From contig CATQJL010000112.1 in NCBI GenBank assembly GCA_958299035.1, positions 61,115,823 to 61,179,822 of the forward strand: a DNA stretch of 64,000 nt, in the 5' to 3' direction. The notes beneath the pieces were generated by a model that was not told the origin of the DNA, searched no databases, and saw nothing but the letters and a program-made list of their open reading frames with translations. The DNA comes from Cylicocyclus nassatus. Taxonomy: Eukaryota; Nematoda; Chromadorea; Rhabditida; Strongylidae. A program made the position numbers and the translations under genes. Shown piece after piece: positions 25,101 to 36,238 of the stretch. How positions within the stretch are numbered: the first letter of the stretch is position 1; every line of letters starts with the position of its first letter.

Positions 25101-28100
25101 GTACATGAACGCAAGCGAACATGACTGAATTGATTGGTTTAGACTACAAGTTCAATCTAGACGCTGAATTCTTGCCAGTTTCCATATTTTTGTAAATTTC
25201 TGTAACAAGAAAGAAGTCATATACAGTAGTTTCGACCCGCTTTAGGCGGAAATTGGACTGGCGGGAATCCGCCTCGCAACAGCTCGCGCCGTTTCGCAGC
25301 TACAGTATACCCTATCGTGCTGAGAACCCATGTCTGCGGCTCTTCAATCTCCTTAGTCTTTGCTTGGCAAAATGCCAGCGCTATGCGCTCGCGAAGCCTC
25401 CAGCGATGCGCATGCGCTGCTCCACGTAGAATGTCTCGCCTAATCCGGGATGGAACCGACTGTAACTACGAGACTATGCAATAATCGCGTATGCTGAAGT
25501 TGCGAATTTGAGAGAAGTTCCAATCTCTTTTGAAATTCCAAAAGGGTTTCCATCTGTGATATCTCTAGCAAAGTATTAAGTTGTCAAAATGCGTGTAGTC
25601 ACTTTTCTCAAAAGGCGTTTGTCCGTATAAGGAAAGGGGCGACAAAGCGAAGCCGAGCGGTTAATGGCACGCGTTCGCATCCGCTTCGCCTGTACGGTCC
25701 GCCATCATCGGCAGTAGAGCTCATTTTCATCTGTAGGGGAATCCATATAATTAACGAACTATAGAATAACTGGATGCAATTCTATCTCCCTAAATCGCCT
25801 AAACCACTCTCAAATTGTGCTCGTTCAAACATTTTCATTTGGCAACTTTGTTTTCAACCCTTTCACGTAAAAATGCCACTGGATAGTTTTGGAGCGCTTG
25901 GACTTTCAAACGGAAGCACCTAGACAGATACCGAAACTGGAAAAGACGCGGAAATGGACGTGCATGGTCTTTTGCCTGCTTTGAGCACGTTCCACACGCG
26001 CAACGCACGCTATTTTGTAATGTGAACTGCTGAAACGAAGTTTTTCTCGTGGGGTTGCAAAAAAAATTTTCCGCAAGTGCATGTATGGATCTATGTGTCT
26101 GTGTTTTCGGGAAGCTCAAAGTTCCTAGTATATACGCACACTCGTTGCCGTTGTTGCTTCGCTGATGACGGCGGCGGTGCACGTCAGATATGGTGTCGGT
26201 GTAAAGCGCAGGCGGCAGTTTTACACTATACGGACAGCTTCGCTGAGCTCTGAAAAACAGCCCACACACACATTATTTCACGCTTCTTTCTTAGTGGACT
26301 CTATGACCAAAGAAAGGTAGTCGGGAAAGAACGAAAAAGAAATGAAGATAAGGAATGATGAGTGATAATATTTCTTGCGCATAAAATCAATTGGGGCTAA
26401 AAAGCAGTTCGAGAGTTTGGAGAAAAGTTTGAGCTTTCCTTCCCCTCTTTCTCTTTCTCGCGCCAAGATACGCTTTAGTTTCATTTGGGGACTTTCTGCA
26501 ATTACACTACTCAAGGCTCACAATGCGGAGGAACGCTCAACTTGATCGTTTATGATTTTCTTCTTTGACGCTTCAAATTCCTTATCGTCGAGTCATTTGT
26601 AACTTAAGAGTGAGCCTGCACACTATGCGCGGCAACTGACGACGACACCTTTACTTATAAGTCTTCGGTGAAACCCTTTTAGCCTGACAAGTTGTGGAAG
26701 TGCATACAGGAGACTGGTGCATATCCACAAACGAAAAGAGACAAATTAGTAAAAATTACTGAAAATGAACAGGCCCCAATTTTACATGTCGTCAAGTAGC
26801 CCGCCTGGTGTGCAATATGCGCAAGTTTGACTCGAGGATATATCCTAGTTTCTATAGCTTTCATCATGTTCTTCCTCCTCTATCTCTATCCTCTTCAATA
26901 CCAGCAATTTTGGAATTTTATCAGCTGCATAAATATATTTTCAGCACGCCGCCGAGAAGGCTGCCGAACGATTCGAAGCTCAGACCATCGAACTAGGCAA
27001 CAAGGTAAGATAACTTCTATTTGTTTGTTATACCAGCCTTGGTATCGAAATTCACATAAATTTGAAAAATTGCATTTTTCAGGTTGAAGACCTGAGCAGA
27101 AATGTGAATGATCTCGCCCAACAGCGCCAACGCCTTCAGGCTGAGAACAATGACCTTCTCAAGGTTTGTTTGTTATTTTTTATAAGGTAGCCGTCTGTTA
27201 TTCGTAGCCGTCTGACTGCCGTGAGTCAGTAGGCTATCACCGTCTGGTATTTTTTCCGGTCCATAATTGTAGCGGAAGCATAAACGACGTCTCGTCGTCA
27301 TAGCCCATCCAATTTCCGTTCTGATTCATTGCTATGTTATTTAGCCAGTCTAAATTAAGAGTTTACATTTCTCGATGAGGTGTATGGCTATCATCCCCAA
27401 TATGCCTAAAAATTATGGAAAAAGGAGTGATAGAGCATGTAGTACGACTATTGCGTATGTACTACTATCGAATTAGTAGAACGCAGATGTCTGGTTAGTA
27501 ACCTAGAACGACGTTACAAATATACTTGCCGGCACAGAGCGCGAGTCACTTAGTGCAATTGCACTACAATTTTGAATGCGTTTTTTTTTCGTTCAGAGAG
27601 CCAGACCATACCAGGTAAATCGAAACGATGAGAATTCATAACTGTACTAGGTGTAAGTGCAAGCAGTCAAGAATTTAGATTGTAATGCACTCGCACCACC
27701 TGTCTAGAGTTCTTACTTCGGGTGTGAAAATAGATGCTGTAATTGTATTGAAGAAAAAAGTAATTTATGGTTAATGGCAATGAAAATAACACAACTTGAA
27801 TGCACACAGCGAGCAAATTTTTCGTAAGACTCTAAAGCGCGCTGCCGCGATTTTTCTTTTGTCTGCGTTGTTGGATTATAGCACATTTGCTGACATCTGC
27901 ATTTACATCGCAAGATGAACTTCCCTCAAGAATTTTCGGGAAGACTTTTGCTTTCTCAGAAAAGAGAAACCTAATGGACGCATTATACAGAGCTTGATTT
28001 TTTGAGATGCTGTAACTGCTGGTTCGATGAAAATCATTGTTAAAAAATTTTGAGGGTCACGCGTAGAAATTTTCGTATTTGATCTTTCTCTGCTTCCTAC

Positions 28101-31100
28101 TTATGTCCCCACTGCACTCTCAGAAACTCATCAAATAAATATTGCGTGTTGAGCAAATATATGTTAGATCTCGACACCACCACTTCACACAAATAAATCT
28201 CCAAAGCATCACGTTGCGCACTTACAGCTGTTTTTCGTCTGGATTCCGGGTTACTGTTTATTTACCAAAGTGGCAAAAAGTCAAAAAATTTGCTCGCGTT
28301 GCCGGGCAGCGCCGTTGCGACGCTATTCGTGTGGTGAAGAGCACTGAACACACCAAAGCAAACAAAAGCTCCACTCGAAGCTTCGCAGATCCGTGCTGAT
28401 CCATAGTTCCGATGCGTATCGATTGACAAGGGATTGAGTTTTTTGCGATTTCAGGAAATCCACGACCAGAAAGTGCAACTCGACAACTTGCAACATGTCA
28501 AGTACACTCTCGCTCAGCAACTCGAAGAGGCTAGACGCCGTTTGGAGGATGCCGAGAGGGTAAGCTAGGTGTAATGTGTGTGGTTACAGACATATGGAGG
28601 CGTTTTAGGAAAATAGCTTGACTAGTCAAATTTTCTTGTTCAAATATTTGATTGCTGGGAGACGAGGTGTTGTACAATAAGCGAATAATTTTTATGGTGA
28701 GACGGGGTTATTTACTTATTAGGGGAAAAAACTTAGAAAAGGCTCCTAATAATTGGTGCTCTATAACAGATGGACTAAACATTTGTTCTATAGACATCAC
28801 CACTTTAGCACTCGCGTACTTCCTTTTTCAGAAGAGTTTTGTATGTTTGGAGTTCACTTAACCAAGTCTCATGCCCTACTGTGTTACCTGACATACACTA
28901 ATAGTTAGTACATGGGCAAGTGATTCAGTAAAAACTTTTTTTATAAACTGCAACGTATCCGAACTATTTACGTCAAGTCACAAGCTTGTGAATTTGATAT
29001 CGCGCTAATCATAGCAGCAAGTGTCCTTTTTCAGGCTGTTGCTTGTTTGACCGTATATCTAATTAGCGCGGAAATCTAGTTTTGAGAATATGCAATGCTG
29101 AATTATAAAGCCAAGGGAGTGATAAAATGTTCTGATCCTTTAATAAAATTAACGCGAAGATCTGCTTTTTTGCTAGCTGACAAAAAAAATGGGAACCGAA
29201 AATATTAGGGTTGATGTACTCTAGCTGTATAAGAGTTCCAGAAGAAGTTAGGGAACTTCATGTTTTAACGGAAAATTATATACTTGTAAACCTTATGCAC
29301 CATCATGAAAGATCCAAGTTTTCTTACTACGAATGGTAGATTCAAGGTTACGAACGAAAGATACGACCAAAAAATTTGATTCGTGGAAATACTTAAATAT
29401 TTTGCATTGAATAAATAGCTTGACGTTTGTGGAGTTGGGAGGTTTCTTTTTTTGCGCCATGTTGTGTAGTGTTTTTCCTCTTCCTAGTTCGTAGACCGAA
29501 TCTTCAATGAATGTCTAATTTATTTCTCCGAAATATCTCCATCTCCGTCATAGCATTGGATCATAGGCTTTGCTGAGAAAAACATGTTTTGAGCTTTGAG
29601 CTTTTCACAAGATGGTGCTGACGTTATTATTGTATGGCTGTCTATCTTGACGTCGTAGTGCATTTGAGCTAATCTTAGGCTTTGCTGATGTATGACATAT
29701 TGGTAGAATGATGAAGTAGTGGTGTCTTTAAAGACACTGCTAAACATGGTAGTTCTAAGGGAAAAAAGAGGGGGAAGAGGCCGGAGCAAAATACTGGTTT
29801 TTCGTCAAGAAATTCTATACATTAGGAACTTAGCAAGTAAAACAGAGTCATCGCACGCAGAGACAGGGCGCCGTTGCGTAAGCTACAGTGTCTCTTCGAT
29901 TAAGCGCAACATCAGGTCTTTTGTCGTCTTATCCTGCCGCAACGGCGTGCGGTCTCTGCGTGAGATGAATCGTCTGTAGATATAATGCACAATTTTTTGT
30001 GGTTACCTGGTTACTGACTTGTCTTATATGCTAGTAATTGAAACTGAAACTTTAATGCAACTGAAGAAAGGGGGGAGGGCATCGTTGAACTGTATTGGTT
30101 TCGGGGTCGCCTATATCTATTTTTCGCATGAAGAAGCTCCACTTAATTCCTGAGCTGGAAGTTATATCAAAAATATGGGGAAAAGTGCATAATATCTAAA
30201 CGCGGTACAGAAGAACGTGAGAGCACCAATAATTTCGTGGGGAAAGTGCTATATGTCCGTAGCGGAAATTCCCACAAAAGTGTAAGAATATATTGTTTTC
30301 TGACTTCAGGAACGCTCCCAGCTCCAATCTCAGCTCAACCAAGTACAGCTCGAGCTCGACTCTGTCCGTACTGCTCTCGACGAGGAGTCGATTGCTCGTT
30401 CGGATGCCGAGCATAAGCTGAACCTTGCTAACACTGAGATTACCCAGTGGAAGAGCAAGTTCGATGCTGAAGTCGCTCTGCACCAAGAGGAAGTTGAAGA
30501 TCTGCGCAAGAAGATGCTACAGAAGCAAGCTGAGTACGAGGAACAGATCGAGATTATGCTCCAAAAGATCAGTCAGCTTGAGAAGGCCAAGAGCAGACTT
30601 CAGTCCGAGGTTGAGGTGTTGATTGTCGACTTGGAGAAGGCACAGAACACCATTGCCATTCTCGAGAGAGCTAAAGAACAGCTTGAGAAGCAGTGCGCAG
30701 AGTTGAAGGTACGTATCGATGAGTTGAATGTGGAATTGGAAGCAGCCCAACGTGAGCTTCGTGCTGCCAATGCTGAACTGCAAAAGATGAAGCATTTGTA
30801 CGAGAAGGCCGTTGAGCAGAAGGAAGCACTTGCCAGAGAGAACAAAAAGCTCCACGGTCAGTTCTTTACCTGCGGATTACGGTCATTAAAAAGAGTGTAA
30901 TACTATCCGAAAACATTACAGATGAGCTTCATGAGGCTAAGGAGGCTCTTGCTGATGCCAACCGCAAACTGCACGAGCTTGACCTGGAAAATGCCCGCCT
31001 TGCTGGTGAGATTCGTGAGCTGCAAACTGCCCTCAAGGTGCTGTTAATTGCCCTACGAAAATGCCATAGTACTACGACGACGCCCATATTCTTTTTTTCG

Positions 31101-33554
31101 AGTTTAGGAAGCCGATGCTCAACGTCGCGATGCCGAAAATCGTGCACAGCGTGCACTTGCTGAGCTCCAAGCTCTTCGTATCGAAATGGAACGCAGACTT
31201 CAAGAGAAGGTATGCAACCATATTAGACTAAATATCATTGCCGCTTCATGATTTACTTTTTAGGAGGAAGAGATGGAAGCCCTGCGCAAGAACATGCAAT
31301 TCGAGATTGACCGATTGACCGCTGCTCTGGCTGACGCTGAGGCTCGCATGAAGGTAAGGGGTCCACTATAAGGAATTTTTTCAAGCTTCCCCTTGCTGGA
31401 AAAATCGTTTACAATTTAGGCAGAGATCTCCCGTCTGAAGAAGAAATACCAGGCTGAGATTGCTGAATTGGAAATGACCGTTGACAACCTGAACCGTGCC
31501 AATATTGAAGCCCAGAAGACCATCAAGAAACAATCCGAGCAGCTCAAGATCCTACAAGCATCTCTCGAAGACACTCAACGTCAACTCCAGCAAGTCCTTG
31601 ACCAATACGCTCTTGCTCAACGTAAGGTGAGTATGCGCGAGTCATTTGTAACTAAATATGTGAGGATGCACACTGCGCGCGGAAATCGACGGCATCTTTC
31701 TTATTAGTAGCTTGTCAGCAAAAGCTTTCCTAGCGGAACAAGTTGTGGGGATATGTACTACCACCTGATACATATTCCAAATCAAAGAGAGAAGGAAACG
31801 AAGAGGAATGCATTGAATTGACAGGTTTCAATCCTGCAAGTCGTGAAGTAGCGCGCACGTGTGCGATGCGCACACTAAGTCACGAACTCGACGACATTTT
31901 TTCGGATAATCAGTTTGTTTGACTAGGAAGCAGTACTAGTACTTGACACTATGACTAATGCAGATTCTTTCGCTACACCAACATTTTGTGTAACATCAAC
32001 GCGCTTGTTTTTGTGCCTCATAGTTTACGTACGAATGTGGGCGGCTCATGCGCCAACTGACGTATGTTCTCGCTTTCCTAGAACATCAACACAATACAAT
32101 TAACGATGATCAGTCAATTAAAACATCCGTTCTTTAGGTTGCTGCACTTTCGGCCGAACTCGAAGAAGCCAAGACTGCCCTCGACAACGCCATCCGTGCT
32201 CGCAAGCAGGCCGAAATTGACCTTGAGGAAGCCAACGGACGCATTGCCGACCTTACCGCCATCAACAACAACCTTACCTCGATCAAGAACAAACTCGAAA
32301 CCGAGCTTTCTACTGTTCAAGCTGATCTCGATGAGGTTTGCATAGGCGATTTATCGCATGCAGAGACAGGGAGCCATTGCGGACGCTGTTGGCATTCCTC
32401 TAGCCGTCTGCTTCTCTTTCAAATGCATACCATTTCGATTCGACGAAATGGCGTCCAATCTCTGCGTGCTTATAACGAAATTTAGGTGGCAGTGGATGGA
32501 ACCAAAAATGGTTTCGATTTCTAGGTTACCAAGGAATTGCACGCTGCTGATGAGCGCGCCAACCGTGCTCTTGCCGATGCTGCCCGCGCTGTTGAACAGC
32601 TCCATGAAGAACAGGAACACTCAATGAAGATTGATGCTCTTCGCAGGTCTCTCGAGGAACAGGCAAGCAAATTTACTGCAAAAAAATTCCCGATGGGGTG
32701 AACAACCACGCCTTTCAGGTCAAACAGCTCCAAGTACAGATCCAGGAAGCCGAAGCCGCTGCACTTCTCGGAGGAAAACGAGTTATTGCCAAGCTTGAGA
32801 CCCGCATCCGAGATCTTGAAACTGCTCTCGATGAGGAGACCCGTAGGTAAGGCATTTAGGCATAGAGGCATTCATGTTTAGCGATAGCCTGTGGACCAGT
32901 TCTCGCGAGGGGCACAATTGTGATTCCGCGTTTTTAGACACAAAGAGACGCAGAATGCCCTGCGCAAGAAGGATCGCCGTATCAAGGAGATCCAACAGCT
33001 CGTTGATGAAGAACACAAGAACTTTGTCATGGCTCAGGATACCGCCGATCGTCTCCAAGAAAAGTTGAACATCCAGAAGAGACAACTTGCCGAAGCCGTT
33101 CGTTTTTATACTTCGAGCATTCTGATGAGCTGATAACCCATAAAATCTAGGAATCGGTTACGATGGCCAACCTCCAGCGAGTAAGACGATACCAACACGA
33201 GTTGGAAGATGCGGAAGGTCGTGCCGACCAGGCCGAATCTAGCTTGCACCTGATCCGCGCCAAGCACCGCTCATCCGTTGTTACCGGAAAGCCCGGAGCT
33301 AGCAAGGTCAGCTAAAAGTTCTACTATAATTTAGCTACTTTCCCATGAGTGTCAACTTATGGTAGCGTTCTTCTAGGAAGTAAGCACTTACGCCTTCACT
33401 TGACAGTATTGCTGTTCCTGGAGGTGGACAGAGTGACCGAGTGTCGCTCTTTCCAAAACAGGCTTCACTACTTCTATCTAAAATCCTTTATTAGACCAGA
33501 TGTCCATGTTGAGAACGAATATTTCAGGTCTACGTGATGGAGGATGAATACTAA
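19111..33554 (+). CDS. unc-15: Paramyosin, complete, 19 coding exons
   Basis: Paramyosin is the coiled-coil core protein of invertebrate muscle thick filaments. Exons: 19111-19236, 19450-19506, 19989-20075, 20875-21041, 22647-22725, 26945-27004, 27083-27163, 28455-28559, 30310-30856, 30922-31037, 31108-31209, 31264-31353, 31420-31626, 32138-32335, 32525-32662, 32719-32846, 32938-33097, 33151-33306, 33528-33554. All phases join without a stop and give 876 residues. The N-terminal non-helical head contains [20 protein letters not shown], a near-invariant nematode paramyosin signature. The heptad coiled coil begins around [14 protein letters not shown] and runs to near the end. The C-terminus is [11 protein letters not shown], encoded mostly by an eight-codon final exon. 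Intron 15 has a GC donor, intron 17 an unusual GTTCGT donor, and intron 5 is 4.2 kb. Reading through intron 18 would end the protein after two extra residues (VS, TAA at 33313). Confidence 0.97.
21073..21262. repeat. Foldback element in paramyosin intron 4
   Basis: CTTGGTCCACTTGATCCACTT near the left end pairs with AAGTGGATCAAGTGGGCCAA near the right, inside GCCGCCAT/ACGGCG-like ends. It begins about 30 bases after the exon 4 donor. No coding capacity. Confidence 0.7.
22726..26944 (+). other. Paramyosin intron 5 (4.2 kb), no nested gene seen
   Basis: Bounded by AAG|GTACTT and TTTTCAG|CAC. The 144-codon minus-strand frame at 25835-26269 lacks recognisable domains or splice logic. A tRNA-like A-box string (AGCCGAGCGGTTAATGGC, near 25650) sits in a stem and does not form a full tRNA. 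The dispersed 246-bp repeat at 26589-26834 is the clearest structured content. Confidence 0.6.
26589..26834. repeat. Dispersed repeat, copy 1 (intron 5)
   Basis: Begins CGAGTCATTTGTAACT and ends with ACTCG; internal GCACACTATGCGCGGCAACTG matches the intron 13 copy at 31638-31889. Short CGAGT...ACTCG termini suggest a MITE. Confidence 0.7.
29848..29968. repeat. MITE with ATCGCACGCAGAGAC termini (intron 8)
   Basis: The left end TCATCGCACGCAGAGACAGG pairs with the right end CGGTCTCTGCGTGAGATGA, and CGCCGTTGCG pairs with CGCAACGGCG. A related copy fills much of intron 14, and a weaker one lies at 34407-34555. Confidence 0.8.
31638..31889. repeat. Dispersed repeat, copy 2 (intron 13)
   Basis: Starts 11 bases into intron 13 with CGAGTCATTTGTAACTAA and ends with GAACTCG. 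It matches the intron 5 copy over its 5' end (TGCACACTGCGCGCGGAAATC) and by scattered similarity throughout. It makes up about half of the intron. Confidence 0.7.
32351..32474. repeat. MITE forming most of paramyosin intron 14
   Basis: The termini TTATCGCATGCAGAGACAGG and CTCTGCGTGCTTATAA are the same type as in intron 8, with internal GCCATTGCGGACGC and GGCGTCCAA. The intron (32336-32524, 189 nt) is about two-thirds this element. Confidence 0.75.
32663..32718 (+). other. unc-15: GC-AG intron 15 of paramyosin
   Basis: The conserved protein joins SLEEQ to VKQLQVQ exactly at CAG|GCAAGC...TTTCAG|GTC. No GT donor in the area would keep the conserved sequence and frame. The 56-nt intron has an otherwise standard donor (GCAAGC), as is typical of the rare GC-AG class. 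Confidence 0.9.
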
Positions 33555-34200
33555 ATGCTCTCGACCAACCGCTGCCCAATACACCCCTCTCCAGCCTGTG
33601 TTGGCTTCGCTCAACTAGTGAGCCGATGCCTGCCGCTCTGCTCTGTATATTGTTGGATGTTGTAGTGCTATAGTATGCGCGTGGCCACCCGCATCTGTCT
33701 CTTCCGTTTTCGTCGTCCCTTCCTCTCTGTGTTCATGCAAAAAATAAGAGAACTTTCTCTTCCATTTATTAGCCATACTTTCTCGCTCGCGATCGACCCC
33801 CACCCGCTGTTATCGAGTGGCGCCATGGTGGCGCCAATGTGGCGTCTTCAGACACCTGCGTTTTTCTTCCAAATCATTTCGTCTCTGCCTGTCTTTTTCG
33901 TTTACGTATCGGTCGGGAGTGGTGTGCGAAAGCGCTTTCCACGAAATCCTTTTGCTTCAACACTCATCCCGTCATCAGCCACACATATGCTCCCCTGCTC
34001 CCCCAGATATGCTATGTATTTCGCGTAAACAGGATTATGGAAAGGATTCTTATTGAAAGTGCCTTTGACAACCCGTTTAGCTACAATTCTTTCTCTCTCA
34101 CTCTCTGCCTTATGAAGTGTTGAACGAGTAAATGAAAATCATGTGAATTGTCGTGTGTATCACAATGTCTACGCTAGATATTGGTTACAAGATGTGCATG
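33555..34200 (+). other. Paramyosin 3' flank
   Basis: No exon of another gene was found. Pyrimidine-rich runs (TTTCTCTCTCACTCTCTGCC near 34090) precede a possible cleavage signal AATGAAA near 34133. The frames of up to 117 codons on the + strand here have no recognisable features. Confidence 0.4.
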
Positions 34201-34406
34201 CTACAGTATGGTATATATGTACTGTGGCAGAATTACACTGCTTACGCCCATTCCGAAAAAGCCGGAAGATTTTTGAGTTGCGTGCGTGTAAAATGCTAAA
34301 TTGCGGTAAGGACAGCTAGGCGATTTTTTTCGACAGACGTTGCCACTGGGAGCCGTGACAAAGCAAATACGCTGTATTGAAAGCAAAACTCCACAGTAAA
34401 GATAGT

Positions 34407-34555
34407 TCATCGTACGCAGAGACCGGAAGAGATTGCGTCCGATCAAGATGGTGCGTGTTAAAAAGAGACAGCAGGCGGTTAGAGTAATGAAAGTGCACTA
34501 GAGCTGAGAGACGCCGACAGCCTTCGTAATGGCGTTCTGCCTCTGTGTCCGTGAA
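34407..34555. repeat. Possible third copy of the ATCGCACGCAGAGAC family
   Basis: TCATCGTACGCAGAGACCGG at the left and CTGTGTCCGTGAATCGC at the right resemble the termini in introns 8 and 14, with internal GATTGCGTCC and GTAATGGCGTTC. More diverged than the other two. Confidence 0.45.
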
Positions 34556-35018
34556 TCGCTTATACGTGAAATGAACAGCGAATTCAAAGTGCTTGAGTTT
34601 CTGAGAATTTGAACTGAATTCAGAACCTTCAGCTACTGTTTCGGATTAACAGTACCAAAAGACTTGCTCACTTCGATAGAGAGCGCTAAAATATCGGTAC
34701 GCATTTTATAGCTTACCAATGCACTGCTTGGAAAAGTTTGAAAAAGTCATTCGGTGATATGCTTTTTGTACAAACATTGCATATCACAAAGATAAACAGT
34801 TGACCTAGATCAAGATACCATTAGAAAGAATAGTGACACTCATTCCTTACTCGAATAATTTACTAACCAGGTTCACTCAAATTGGTCATGAAACACTTAG
34901 CTGTATATCCAGATCTATCCACTCGGCAGTGAGTCAATACGTGAGGAGACACTGATAAGCTTCTCCTGTCCATCCAACAATCTCCATAAAAATGGCTTTA
35001 AAGGTCAGAAAGCTTCAG

Positions 35019-35740
35019 GGCATCTCCTGTCGAGAGAAAGATACACGAACGGCGACTGTTAGCCAAAATTAAAGAAGTCAAAGAGCAAAAGCAACAATTA
35101 GGAGTGAGCTTCTTGTTGTGATTCAATGCTGGTTTATCGAACTTCATTTTGAGGATAATTTCAAATGTTTATTGATAGCCACCGCTGAAAAAGAAGTAAC
35201 GCTTAAAAAATTACGTCAAGAAACGAAAAAAGTGTGTAACCTTTCCTTCACTCGGATGGAGCAATCAGCATTTGATGGCAATTTCAGGCACAGCTCGAAC
35301 TCGAGCAGCTTCTTTCTTGTATTGAAAAAGTTATTAGTTTGGATTCTTGTGATGAAAAAATCAGAGCAAAGGTGATGCATTAAGCCCTTTCACTTTTATT
35401 AGGAAATAAATTTTACTATTTAGATAATAAGTGCTCAAACTTATATTGATAAAAATAAAGAAAGACTGGATGCAAAGAATCCAGTAGATCTTCCACTTGG
35501 TAATCTTCATGGGCCACCTGCAAAACGGAATCTTTTTAATTATTTGGAAAAAGTTATACCAGGATACAAGCCACAAAGTTGGATTTTTGCCTTACTCAAT
35601 AAAAATTAGATCCTGCTCATCGCAAACATGTCTCCTACTGCATGACGCAAATATATGAAACTGTGGTGTTTTTGATGATATCTACCTGGAACTACCCTTT
35701 GATTCAACTGCATTGGCGGCTGGAAGGCCCGGTTACTTGA
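35019..35740 (+). CDS. Small coiled-coil gene, unrecognised, 5' end missing from model
   Basis: Exons: 35019-35103 (weakly joined), 35179-35231, 35288-35371, 35424-35499, 35610-35740 (TGA). The acceptors are TTGATAG, ATTTCAG, ATTTAG and AATTAG; the donors include AAA|GTGTGT, AAG|GTGATG and CTTG|GTAATC. From 35179 on, phases agree. The product is charged and helical (EVTLKKLRQETKK, AQLELEQLLSCIEKVISLD, QTYIDKNKERLDAKNPVDLP). It then has two possible ends. Splicing the 110-nt intron 35500-35609 gives PLDPAHRKHVSYCMTQIYE and runs into the foldback element starting near 35701. Retaining the intron gives PLGNLHGPPAKRNLFNYLEK and stops at TAG 35607-35609. The first exon does not match in phase, so the start is unknown. 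I do not recognise the family. Confidence 0.6.
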
Positions 35741-36180
35741 CCTAGTTAAGGCTGAAAATGATCAGAGAGCTTGCGCGCAAGAGAGACGAAGAGTGCATCG
35801 CGGGCGCGGGCGGCCTTAAAGGCAGCGGACAGGCAAAATGGACCCCTGTCAGATTTTGGTAGTTGCGGGTAGTGGACCCCCCAAGTACACCGTAGCCCCA
35901 ACCCCACATTCCAATTCATGCGCTAAGTCCTGAAAAAAGCGCTTCAAAACTCCACCAGCCACGCCCACTTCCATTGAGTGGGCGTTATTGGTGGAATTTT
36001 GAAGCGCTTTTTTCAGGACTTAGCGCATCAACTGGAAGTTGGGGTTGGGGCTACGGTGTAATTGGGGGGTCCACTACCCGAAACTACCAAAATCTGACAG
36101 GGGTCCATTTTGCCTGTCCGCTGCCTTTAATTAGGTCACAAGACACGCCTTCTAGCCGCCATTCCAGTTCCAATCCAGTC
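35701..36180. repeat. Outer foldback enclosing a TTAA-flanked palindrome
   Basis: About 45 bp at 35710-35750 (GGCGGCTGGAAGG, TTGACCTAGTTAAGG) are the imperfect reverse complement of 36124-36175 (CCTTTAATTAGGTCAC, CCTTCTAGCCGCC). An older inverted repeat thus surrounds the inner element at 35820-36126. Confidence 0.65.
35820..36126. mobile_element. Palindromic MITE with TTAA target duplication (piggyBac-like)
   Basis: AGGCAGCGGACAGGCAAAAT at the left end is repeated inverted at the right end, and the arms remain complementary almost to the centre (CTTAGCGCAT, AAGCGCTTTTTTCAGGA). TTAA occurs directly on both sides (35816-35819 and 36127-36130), which is the piggyBac target-site signature. No coding capacity. 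Confidence 0.85.
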
Positions 36181-36182
36181 AA

Positions 36183-36238
36183 TTGATGGTTAACTAGTTT
36201 CCCTTCCCAGCAGGGAAGGGAAACTAGTTAACCATCAA
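36183..36238. repeat. Perfect 26-bp-arm hairpin
   Basis: The arm from TTGATGGTTAACTAG to CCCTTCCC is exactly complementary to the second arm around a 4-base loop. It directly follows the foldback at 35701-36180. Confidence 0.85.

Noticed and set aside
25640..25690. tRNA-Ser/Leu-like A-box in paramyosin intron 5
   Set aside because: AGCCGAGCGGTTAATGG resembles an A box, but the surrounding stem (GCGAAGC/GCTTCGC) does not give a cloverleaf and no proper anticodon arm was found.
25835..26269. 144-codon minus-strand frame inside paramyosin intron 5
   Set aside because: No domain, no splice sites, composition not protein-like.
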